From NCBI GenBank assembly GCA_964017155.1, contig OZ024861.1, positions 31,795,377-31,859,376 on the forward strand: a DNA stretch of 64,000 nt. Reading direction: 5' to 3'. The notes under the pieces were generated by a model. It was not told the origin of the DNA and did no database searches. It saw only the letters and a program-made list of their open reading frames with translations. Position numbers and translations under genes: made by a program. Source of the stretch: Oasisia sp. SBJ-2009. Taxonomy: Eukaryota; Annelida; Polychaeta; Sabellida; Siboglinidae. Positions 49,801-61,800 of the stretch are shown here, in pieces (within the stretch, counting starts at the first letter, position 1; every line of letters begins with the position of its first letter).

Positions 49801-52800
49801 CTGATATGGTTTCACTGGTACGTGTCATCACGTGAAAAACTCATGATTTCACAGTAAACACGTATCGACACACCAGATTTGTCCACAGAATCCGGTGAAT
49901 TCACGTGAATTGAGCCAGTTGAACTCGTGAATTCACTTTCAGAACATGTGACCTCACGGGTCCTTGTTTGCTAGGATTGGTGCTGGAATATATGGCTCTG
50001 TTTGTTGGTGACAAGGGAAACAGAGCTGTTTGTGAATGTGACCACATGAACAGGTGGAACAACACAGAAGGCCTTTGCAATTAGTAGCCTTTGATTTCAT
50101 AGTTACCTGTTTATCGAAGTGCTCTACCTTTGTACAAGCGTGACAGCATCGTATCGTCTGATTACACATGGCCATTTGTGCCTGTGTTTGAATTATTTAT
50201 TGCCCTCCGCTGTGATTGAGTTGCTCTTCTGATGGCGTTACTAAAACAGCAGACAATTTGCACGAAGCCATTGCAAGATTATTTGTGTTAAATGGATATA
50301 ATACAGACAGAAGACTGTCTAAGTGACTCTGAGCAAATTACAAAACAGTAATCGGGTGCAGGTAAATTAAAACAGGTAGACTTCAGTATTCACACATTCA
50401 TTTCATTGTATGAATCAGTTCCTTCTCCAGTTTGTGTCCTCACAGGCCAGGGCCTCTGTTGCTGATCACGTACCAGTCAACATAACTTGGCTGGCCGCTT
50501 TGCAAAATTCTGAATTTAAGCTCAGATATTGAAATTGCCCACCAAGAATGTGGATGGCCTGTGGTTATGTGATAATTTAGAGTGATTTCAGCCACATGCT
50601 GCTCGTAATACATGCACAGGGTCCATATGGGGTCTTGAAAGCATTGAAAAGCCTTGAATTTGATTGGACCAAATTCAAAGCCTTGAAATCCTTGAATTTT
50701 ACAAAGCAGTCTTGAGAAGAATTTAATTGTGGTCAATAAAATAGTGTTTTGACTCAATTGTTGTGATGAATAATAACCAGAAAAGGAAAAGACTATGTAC
50801 AAAAATAACTCGTGCACATTAGGTAATGGGCATTTTATTGTGGTTGGCGCCATTGTTTTCTTAGTTGAGTAAAACTGTTAATGTTAACTTAATTTACTGC
50901 GCTTAAAAGTACACATGTTGTTAAAACAGTCTTGAATTTTTTTTTCAAATAGCCTTGAAATGTCTTGAATAGCCTTGAATTTAAAATGTCCATGTGTATA
51001 TGGACCCTGCATGCAGTGTTTGGGATGTAAAATCAAATATTTGAATACACAAAACCATTGAAATTGGAATGAATGAAATTGTTGGGCCATAATTGTAGAC
51101 TAGCTGAAGGCTTTCAAGAATATCGGGATCGTATTTGAATTTTAGATGTGACGGGGAAGATGTGTAAAATGTCTGACTGATTCTGTGGACTTGGTCCTTT
51201 TGTATAACACACTGTTATCTTTCAAATATGTCATTATGTTCCCCATGCTCAGGCATGCTGACTAGACTTGTCATCGCGTTATCACATTATAGATATTCAG
51301 AGCAGTCATGTTATGTGTTGAAAGATATGCTTGCTGCCAAGGTTGCAAACAACATTACAGATCAGCTTCTTGTCATTTAAATTTCCACTTTGGTTTTAGG
51401 AAAACTCATTACACTTGTCACTGACAATGCTAAGAGTGCCGTCACAAACAATGGCTGCCAACGACTGTCTGTGTGTCATATTAGGCATATTAACGCAAAA
51501 CACAAACACTTGCATGCAAGCAGGCAAGGACACATACATGCACGCGCACACACACACGCACACGCACACATACATGCACACACGCACGCACGCACGCACG
51601 CACACACGCGCACACGCGCACACGCGCACACACGCACACAAGCACACACCACACACCACACACCACACAGACATACACACAGTCACACACAAACACACAC
51701 AAACACACACACAAACACACACATACACACACACACAACAAACACATGCACATACACACACCAGACATACACACAAACACACGTGCGCGCGCGCAATGTG
51801 AGTTAGTATTCTAACCAGTGTATGTAAGATTTGTGGCTGTTACATTTACTTTGTGTTATTCCTTCTTCTGCCTATCACTGTTTGCTCTGTTGAGCTATTT
51901 CTGAAGGAAGCGACATGTGTGGGTCTCGTGCAGAATGTATGAGACTCAGTAGCTCACAATCCTCTATTTGTAATTTAAGCCGACTTCTGATGTTTGCCGT
52001 CTCGTGTTTCAGCCTACGATGGACCTCAGTCATACGACCTGACCAACCCTGATAGTACGACCACCACAGTACAGGTGTTGCAGGTGACGTCAGACAGCAG
52101 CAAGACAGAGGACCTCTCTGATAGTGACGAAGACATTCCAACTATCCAAGCAGGTAACAGGATTACAGCACATTCATATATGGGCTCAACGAACTATTTT
52201 ATTTTGCTAAAAATGTTGATATCACGTTTGTTTTGTTATTTCTGTTTCTGCCTATTATATCCCCGTTTGGCTGTTATTAATATTTATTGTGTATTTATTT
52301 ACATAATTAATTGTTTATCTGTATGTTTTCTTTTTGTTAATGTGTACATGTGTACACTATTTGAAAAGATTTACCAACGTAACAACACACTATGAAATTG
52401 ATCATCTGTGAGGGTGGTTTGAGATTTGTAAATGACTTGAAAGAGCCAGGAAAGGTGAGCCGAGGGACAGTGTTGATGAGGGCATTGTGTGGGTGTGTGC
52501 TGTGTCAATGGTGCGACAGTCTCAATGATGTGACTTTCTCAGTGGTGTGACTGCCTCTGTCGTTTGACCATTTGTAATAATGTGACTGTCTCAGCAATCT
52601 ACCTCAGCAATGTGACTCTCTACGGTGTGACTGCCTTATGTGTGTGATTGTCTTAAAAGTGTGACAGTCTCAGTGCAGCGACTGGCTCGGCGGTGTGACT
52701 CTCAGAGATGTCATTGCCTTAATGGTGTGACCATCTCAATGGCATGACTTTTTAAATGGTGTGACTCATTCAATGGCATGACTGTCTCAATTTTTTACTG

Positions 52801-55800
52801 TCTCAGCCGTGTGACCATCTCAACGGTGTGATTGCGTCAGTAGTATGACTGTCTCTATGGTGTGACCATCTTAGCATTATGACTTATTGGTGTGACCTCA
52901 ATGGTGTCATTAGTATGACTGCAAAACAACGTGACTATGTCAACAGTGTGACTGGTGGTTGTAGAATCTGACCACAAACCTCGGAAGAAGGCGTCCCACC
53001 CGAAGCAGCGAGACAACAAGTCCCTGGACGGGACTGAGGAGTACGACGCGATCTCCCCCGTCGCTCCCATCAGAAACACAACCAACTCCTCCGCCCACAG
53101 CTCCGGGGAAGACGAAACAAAACTCAACGTGAGTCGGCTCTCTCCCACTGAGTCCATGTCCTCCCTACCGCTGTACTGAGGACGTATCGCTTGCTCTCGT
53201 GTTTGGAGCCAGTACGAGTCAGTGCTCTAAACTGGTCACACGACATGTGTTGGTCACATGACATACTAGTTCTTTGCCAGAAATTACACCTGTACATTGG
53301 TGAGGTCCAGTTCCTGTACTGTGGCACTGCCCTGCTTGTGTTGCCTTTTATTGCTCCTATCAGCAGCCCCCTCCCTCCATTGCTCCTATCAGTAGCCCCC
53401 TCCCTCCACTGCTCCTAATCAGTAGCCCCCTCCCTCCACTGCTCCTAATCAGTAGCCCCCTCCCTCCACTGCTCCTAATCAGTAGCCCCCTCCCTCCACT
53501 GCTCCTAATCAGTAGCCCCCTCCCTCCACTGCTCCTAATCAGTAGCCCCCTCCCTCCACTGCTCCTAATCAGTAGCCCCCTCCCTCCACTGCTCCTAATC
53601 AATAGCCCCCTCCCTCCATTGCTCCTATCAGTAGCCCCCTCCCTCCACTGCTCCTATCAGCAGCCCCCTCCCTCATTGTTCCTATCAGCAGCTCCTCCAT
53701 CCACTGATCCCTATCACCAGCCCCCTCAATCCACTCCCCCCTATCAGTAGCCCCCTCCAGCCACTGCACCTTTTCAGCTCTCCATTGTACCTTGTGAGCA
53801 GCCCCCATCCATCTTTCATCCCATGTTATGTGTTTGTGTCCTTGCTGAAGTTGACATGTCCAGGTGTCAACGTCTCTTGTTTCGTTGCTGCAGGATCTGA
53901 ATGCAGGGGGCGCTGCCAGTAACGTTCCCGATCCCACCGAAAACCTCGAGGAGTTTGTGTATCGCCCGGCACCGCAGGGGGTAACAATCAAATGTCGCAT
54001 CACACGCGACAAAAAGGGCGTGGATCGTGGCATATACCCCACGTACTTCCTGCACATGGAGAGGGATGATGGGAAGAGGGTGAGTCACCTTCGGGGGTTG
54101 TGGAGAGGTTGTTTGTCTTATGTGCTGTTTACTTGCACCAGTCATGATATTATGTAAAATAAACTGATATTCTTTAGTGCGGGTAAAACATAAATACATC
54201 AGTGGACTGACTGTCTTTAAACATTATCCATTTAGTGAAGTATTTTTAAAACAAAAAGAAGTTGCTGCTGCTGATATTTGTATTTGTATGAGCAGTCTTC
54301 GCGCATTAATTGCAGCATGGCTGGATGCTTCCAAGAGAAGCCAAGATGGTGTTTGATTGAACAGGTCTGCAGGGAAGTAACGAGTAAAGTGCTTTGAGCA
54401 GTCCTGAATACTCTGCTATATAAGAACTTACCTTGTTTATGTCATCTCCCACCAGGGCTTTATGCAGGATCAAATTATTGCCAGTCACACATGTTTTGGT
54501 GGATATTTTTTTGATCTGAAAAGGACTACAAACACACATGTATCACCATGTATGTTCACTTTCAAGGCATAACTAACAATATCTATGGTTTTGGAAGACT
54601 TTTTTTGCTCCTTCATTTTTTACCTGTCCACCCACCACCCATATTTCTTTCTACCCGTCCATATTCGTTTTTTACTCGTCCAAATGACAGGTGGACGGGT
54701 CTCTGCATAAAGCTATGCTCCCACACTGCCTGTCACTAGGTGTGGTTCTTTGCCATTGATTGGTGGTCTCCCAAATCATCCCCTACCCACACACCGTAAC
54801 GTGTAAATAATATACCACTTTGAGATCAACTCCCAGGTGTAGAAATGCCTCATTCAGATTAATTTCACTCCTCCAGGTGTTCATACTGGCCGGGCGAAAG
54901 AGGAAGAAGAGCGCAACAGCGAATTACCTCATCTCAATTGACCCCACAGATCTGTCTCGAGGCGGTGACTCATTTGTTGGCAAACTCAGGTAGGTCATAG
55001 GAGAGAAGTTATGGTTAAACTCTAAACAAGTTTTCGCTAATTAAACGTAATTTGGCAGGCAACATTATTTGTTCAACTACCAGTAACATATTAAAACATG
55101 GAGTAAAAAATCTAGTTGTTTTAGTAGGCTGTTTAATTGACTGTGTCACTAATTGTGTTTGTTTACGCAGGTCGAATCTCCTTGGCACTCACTTCACGAT
55201 TTACGATGGAGGCAAGAGCCCAAAACGTGGCCGCATCATGACTGAACCATCGTCACTGCGACGGGAACTCGCTGCATGTGTCTACGTGAGTGGCTGAAGA
55301 CTTTTCGCAGAAGTTGCGATGATGTTCGATTTAAGAGGCCTGTCGGAAAATAAAGACCAAAGTGCAGCCCTGGAGACCTGGTGTCACACTGTATAGCAAC
55401 TTACCTTAACTTACATTTAGATATACACACAATGATTATAATATAATGTGGATATGTTGTTGCACAAATTGATATGTGTAACCAATTCCTGCTTTCCTCT
55501 GTGGTTATTGATAACTTATATTAATAACTACATTTCTCCCTTGTTTCTCCCCATTACCCTTACTGAAGCAGTTGCACTGGCTTACAGCTGTTTGTCAAAA
55601 TAAACGAATTTTGGCTACTTTTCCATACCGTGCTCTTTCTACTCAACAACCGACTTACTTAGTTAATCTGTTACATTTCCCTCGTATCCCTAGGACCCTT
55701 AGCTCATCCATTCCCAAACAACTTTTTGTTCCTAAAACTAAGCTCAATATTGGCATATATTTAGCTGCGCCACGAATCTGGAATCAACTCCTTATTACAG

Positions 55801-58800
55801 TTAAATCTTTTGGAAAAATAGCCACCTTTCGTAAAAACAAAACCCAAAACATATTTGTAAATAAATTATTGGCGACTCCAATGACTGTCCCCGTTTATGA
55901 TTATACAAAATCATTTTGTTTCTTGCACCCCGAGCATGAACTTTCAAGGATATAGGCACCATAGAAGTGTTACAATTACTATATTACAACAAAACCTTCG
56001 ATGAATGTGATTATTATTTGCTTTCTTGTTATGTTACCAATGTGATGAATAGTGTTAAATGCGTGATTAAAGAAATCGTCATGGCAGTTATCCTGTGTTG
56101 CTTTCAGGAAACCAATGTGCTTGGCTTCAAGGGGCCGCGAAAGATGACTGTTGTTATACCTGGCATGAATCTGGACCATGAGAGAGTTGAGGCTCAGCCC
56201 AACACCGTAAGTGATCGGGTGTTGATATCTCTTGACACAGACAAAAGGTTATATCAGCTCAACATGAACCATTACAAAGCTTACGTGACCTGAGTACACT
56301 GCAAGAAGTTCACACTTCCATGTGCTCCAATGTCCAATGTGTATTTACATAGGTTAGTGGGCAGCAAACAACTGCCTTTGTCGATGACTTCCCTCACTGG
56401 CCCAATCAGCACTCATGCTATGGGGGAGCGACCACAACATCACTTCCAGGTCATGGACATTCAGTGCTTGCAAAAATGTGTGTGATTTTCAGTTGGACAT
56501 AATATGATCCGTTAGAAGTGAAACTTGTTGGGGAAAAGGTTACACATAAAACATTTACAAATGTTACTATTAGTCAAACATTGCAACCCAAAAGGGAACA
56601 AACTGTCACATAAACACATGGCTACACCACAAGCACAATACTGCAACTACAACGCACACACAGTGACATCAGTTAATCTGCTTTGAGGAAGTATTTCACT
56701 GATGTTTGTTTGCTGCTGGCTAAGACAGAAGATAAAAGAAAAGCCTCAACCAGTTGCTGTTCCTTGCCGTGTCTTTTGACTGTAGTCCTGTTATCCCATT
56801 GACCTCTGTTATCACATTGACCTAATTACTTTGGCACTGGCACATTGCACTGTCACAGCATGGCTCTCAGGTCATGGGCAGGACGCATTTTTTTAACCGG
56901 GCAATTTTCAGGTGGGGGGAAATTTGTTATAGGACGAAATTTGTTCGGGAAAAGGTGCTTATTATAACCGTGAATTCATTATACCCGTGTTTGTAATATG
57001 CATTAACATTTATAACGGAAATGATACGGAGACAATCTGTACATAACAAATATTTTTATCATATCTGTCAATTCGTTGTGTGTTTGTTGTAAGCATGTTG
57101 TATTATATACTTTTTTTATAGTGAAAAGATTGAATCTTTTAATTTAAAATTAATTTAAATAAAAATGTGTCATGGTGAAAGCAGTGTCACAAATAATATA
57201 TAATATATAATAAATACAGTATTTGTCTACGCCATATATCTAGCAATAAAACCATTCAGAGGCGCATTACACTTTACATGAATGTACAGATTACCTAAAA
57301 ATTTAAAATAAGTAGATCAGTAAAAAACATAAATGTTCAATATAAATAAATAATATTAGTTTTAATAATACTAAAATACTCATACTGATAAATAATAGTT
57401 AATTATATTACAATGTAAAAAATAAATAAAATTAATATTAAAATAGTTAGTTTTGTTGTTTGACTGTCGCGTGTTGTTTGTCACAAAGGAGCATGATGGT
57501 CTGATTGAGCGATGGAAACGTAAGAACATGGAGAATCTGCTGGAGCTGCATAACAAGACGCCCGTGTGGAATGAAGGTAGGTCCTCTCTGTCAAACATAC
57601 CACATTCCAAAAGGAACACAGTGGCATAGTGGTTAGACCAGTGGACTTTTCGTTGAGAGATTCCCGGTTTGAATCGTGTTGCGCTTCAAATGTTGGGCAA
57701 TTTCGTGCACCAAACATTGCTCCAGTTCACTCAATGAGTATGTATGAATATGTACCTGGCTACCGACAGTGGTGAATATTTGTACGACTAGTTTTGCACA
57801 GTAGCTGCAATGTGGCTGAATTCTTCCCAAAGACGTTGACGTTGTCATGGCTGTTATATTATGTTCCTCAGAATTCCCTTTCTAAGGGTCTTAGGGATGA
57901 TCTGTTGAGTTTGCAAAGGCAAACCAAGTTAATGGTAGTGTTTCAATTTCCTGTTTTGACACCAGAAGGAGCAAAACTCGTAAGTTGATGTGAGCAAGAC
58001 ATTTATATTTATGTAATGTTGATTGAACACACAAAGGGACACATTGACTTGCATGGGCGTATTTATGTAGGTTAGGTCACGCTGTTTGCCCAGCAGGTGA
58101 AATCGCTCAAAATATACAACTGTTGGCTCGCAGTGGATCATGTATCCTTTACTCCTTTTAGGCATTTTTTCAGTAAACATCCAGCATGCGTAATATCAAT
58201 ATTTAGATACATGTATGCTATTTCCCGGTATCCAGTGTTATATACAACAATTTCCACCAATCACAGCGAACTACGTTGATGTTAGATGACATACTCGACA
58301 TACTCATTCTTTGAACCTAAGACTGTATGTGTTGATGTTAGATGACATACTCGACATACTCATTCGTTGAACTTTGACTGTATATATATATTGATGTTAG
58401 ATGACATACTCTACATACTCATTCGTTGAACTTTGAACCTAAGACTGTATATATTGATGTTAGATGACATACTCAACATACTCATTCGTTGAACTTTGAA
58501 CCTAAGACTGTATATATTGATGTTAGATGACATACTCTACATACTCATTCGTTGAACTTTGAACCTAAGACTGTATATATTGATGTTAGATGACATACTC
58601 GACATACTCATTCTTTGAACTTTGAACCTAAGACTGAATATATTGATGTTAGATTACATACTCGGCATACTCATTCGTTGAACTTTGAACCTAAGACCGT
58701 ATATATTGATGTTAGATGACATACTCGGCATACTCATTCGTTGAACTTTGAACCTAAGTCTGTATATATTGATGAGATGTTTTTGTTACAGACACGCAGT

Positions 58801-61800
58801 CGTATGTACTGAACTTCCATGGTCGGGTGACTCAGGCGTCAGTGAAGAATTTCCAGATTGTGCATGACAATGATGGTGCGTTACTCTTCACCATGTTAGT
58901 TCTAATGTTCTCAAATCCGCCAAAGGCCCACAGACTGATGCAGAATGATAGTCAAGAAAACCCAGCACGAAATAACTGTAATGCATTTATGGTGGTGCCA
59001 TCTAGTAGATAGCTGCAAAAACACAATAGTGTGATTGTTCAGCTAAAGCTGCTCGAAGTTGGTTTAAAAGTTTGTTGAAACAAGTCACGCTTTCTAAACG
59101 ATGCTTGAACACAGGGGCCAAACACTCTCATGTTATTAATTAAAAAGGCAGGTAAACGAGAACTTTAAAAACAGCTGTGGAGAAAATACAGGTGGTTGCT
59201 TCAAGTGTTTTAAGTTTACTTTTTTGTACCCGCTGTTAGACTGGTGCATAAGTAGCATTTTTGGCCTGACTATACAATGATCATCTCTTATTGGGATCAT
59301 CTCTTATCACGAAGCTTTGGACAACATCCCGCAGCGCATTACCAAGACAAGCCTAGATGAGATTCCAACTATGGATGAGATGGCTAAAGCAATTGCCGGC
59401 CTGAAAGATGGCAAAGCACCTGGAGGAGATGGAATTCCTGCAGAAGTATGGAAGCACGGAGGAGACAATCTGTTCAGCAGACTGCACCAACTAATCACCA
59501 ATGCCTGGGAGGTGGGTTCTGTACCACAAGCATGGAAGGATGCCAGCATTGTAACCATCTACAAGAAAGGTGATCGAACAGACTGTGGGAACTATAGAGG
59601 AATCTCTCTTCTTTCCATAGCAGGCAAGATCTTCGCCAGGATCCTACTCAACAGACTATCTACCCACATAACACCAGAGGTAGTTCCAGAGACTCAATGT
59701 GGCTTCAGAGGTAACCGGAGCACCGTGGATATGATATTTTGTCTCCGACAACTACAAGAAAAGTGCATTGAGCAAGACCGACCACTGTACATGGTATTTG
59801 TTGACTTCAGTAAGGCGTTCGATACAGTTGGGAGAACCGGGCTATGGCAGCTACTGAGGAAGTATGGATGCCCAGAGAAGTTCACAACAATGATCGAGGC
59901 ACTACATACCGGAATGATGGCAAATGTTAGTGTTGGAGGGGAAGTCTCGGAATCGTTCAGTGTCACAAATGGGGTCAAGCAAGGATGTGTACTGGCCCCC
60001 ATGCTGTTCTCCATCTTCCTATCAGCAATGCTCGATGATGCTTTCCGAGACATGGGGGATGGTGTCTACATACAGTCCAGACAGAGCGCTGACCTATTCA
60101 ACGTCGCACACTTCAGAGCGAAGACCAAGACTATTCGGATACTGATGAGAGAGCTGCTATTCGCAGATGACAGTGCACTGGTTGCACACTCTGCTGAAGA
60201 GATGCAGAATATAGTGGATGCTTTCTCCAATGCGTCAAAGAAGTTTGGCCTGAAGATTAACATCAAGAAGACCGAGGTGCTGTACCAACCCAACTCTACA
60301 AGAACCCGAGAGGAGGATATCATGGTTGATGGAAACAAGTTGAACTCTGTTCTGGAATTCACCTACCTCGGAAGCACTATATCAAGTGATGGATGCATTG
60401 ACGATGAAATACAGAGGAGGATGGCCAAGGCTAGTGCATCTTTCGGCCGACTACGCCAGAGACTCTGGAACAACCACCATGTGTCCATGCGGGTTAAAGG
60501 CAAGATATACCGTGCAATCGTGCTGTCCACCCTCCTATACGGAGCCGAGGCATGGACAGTGTACAGACGACAGGTGAAAAAGCTGCATGCCTTCATGATG
60601 CGACATCTGCGATCGATCATGAGGATAACCTGGATGGACAAAGTGACAAACAAGGAAATACTCGAACGGACAGGGCTACCATCTATGGAAGATCTTCTGA
60701 TCAGAAAGAATCTCCGGTGGACTGGACACCTCATGAGGATGTCACCAGACAGGCTACCAAAGCAGGTTCTCTACTCCCAACTGTCTTCTGGTCAGAGAAA
60801 GACAGGGCGCCCTCGCCTCCGGTTCAAGGATACCATCAAGAGAAACCTGAAGCTGAGAGACATAAAGATCGACTCCTGGACATCACTCTCACAGCAGAGA
60901 GACAAATGGAGAGCAAGAGTCAAGTGATGGAAGCAGTCTTTGTCGCTTCGCGACCGACCGCATGATGGGGGTCACTTTTGGGTGTAATATGTTTAGACAG
61001 CCATATTTAGGCCTAAGCATCACCTAACCTAAATTACAAAAGAAACCCGAAACTCCTGTTTCACAAAATATAAATGATAATAATAATTATAGTAGTAAGG
61101 TGTTTGCATGTTCATTGCGATTATATATTGGCATTACGTGCTGTCCTACTGTTATGCGGCTAGAGCATTGTTTCCATAAAACATTCCTGGACAGGTCACA
61201 TGATGTCATACAATAATAAAGGAAACATTTTAAATATGAGAAATTATGGAACTGAATTTTTCAGCACATATTATATGCCGATTATTAATATGCAAGCAGT
61301 GTGAACATTTAAAGAAACCTAAATTGGCAACTCACCAACACATAAAAAAGTGGAATCTAAATAAGTGAGAGGATTCTATGTTAATAATAATAATAATATT
61401 TATTATATATAAAGCGCAATATCCAAATATGCTCAAAGCGCTGTACAATAAAATATAAAGCTATTTATTATGTGTTAAAACTAATATTAATAATAATAAC
61501 TACAACTGTATAGTCAATTTTTAGAAAAAAAATGTAGAAACGTTAAATTATTCATATTAAAACTGTTAATTAAATATTACATAGAATTAACGACGGTGAG
61601 TAAAATAAATAAATGAATAAATAAATATAACTAATTAATACTCTATTTACATGCAAAACACATACTTAAAGGATGGCACATATAAATTTTAATACATGTG
61701 TAAAAATAAGATAAAATGAAATATTTGAAACAAATGTTCTAAAATGTTCACAGTTGATATTACGTTGTTGTTATAAAGACAATGGGTGTGTTTTGTCTCA

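Noticed and set aside
50440..50853. 137-codon minus-strand frame
   Set aside because: It runs through the MITE at 50617-51009 and its repeated CTTGAA words, so it is incidental.
51390..51806. His/Thr-rich and Cys/Val-rich frames
   Set aside because: Translation of a CA/CACG microsatellite in intron 3.
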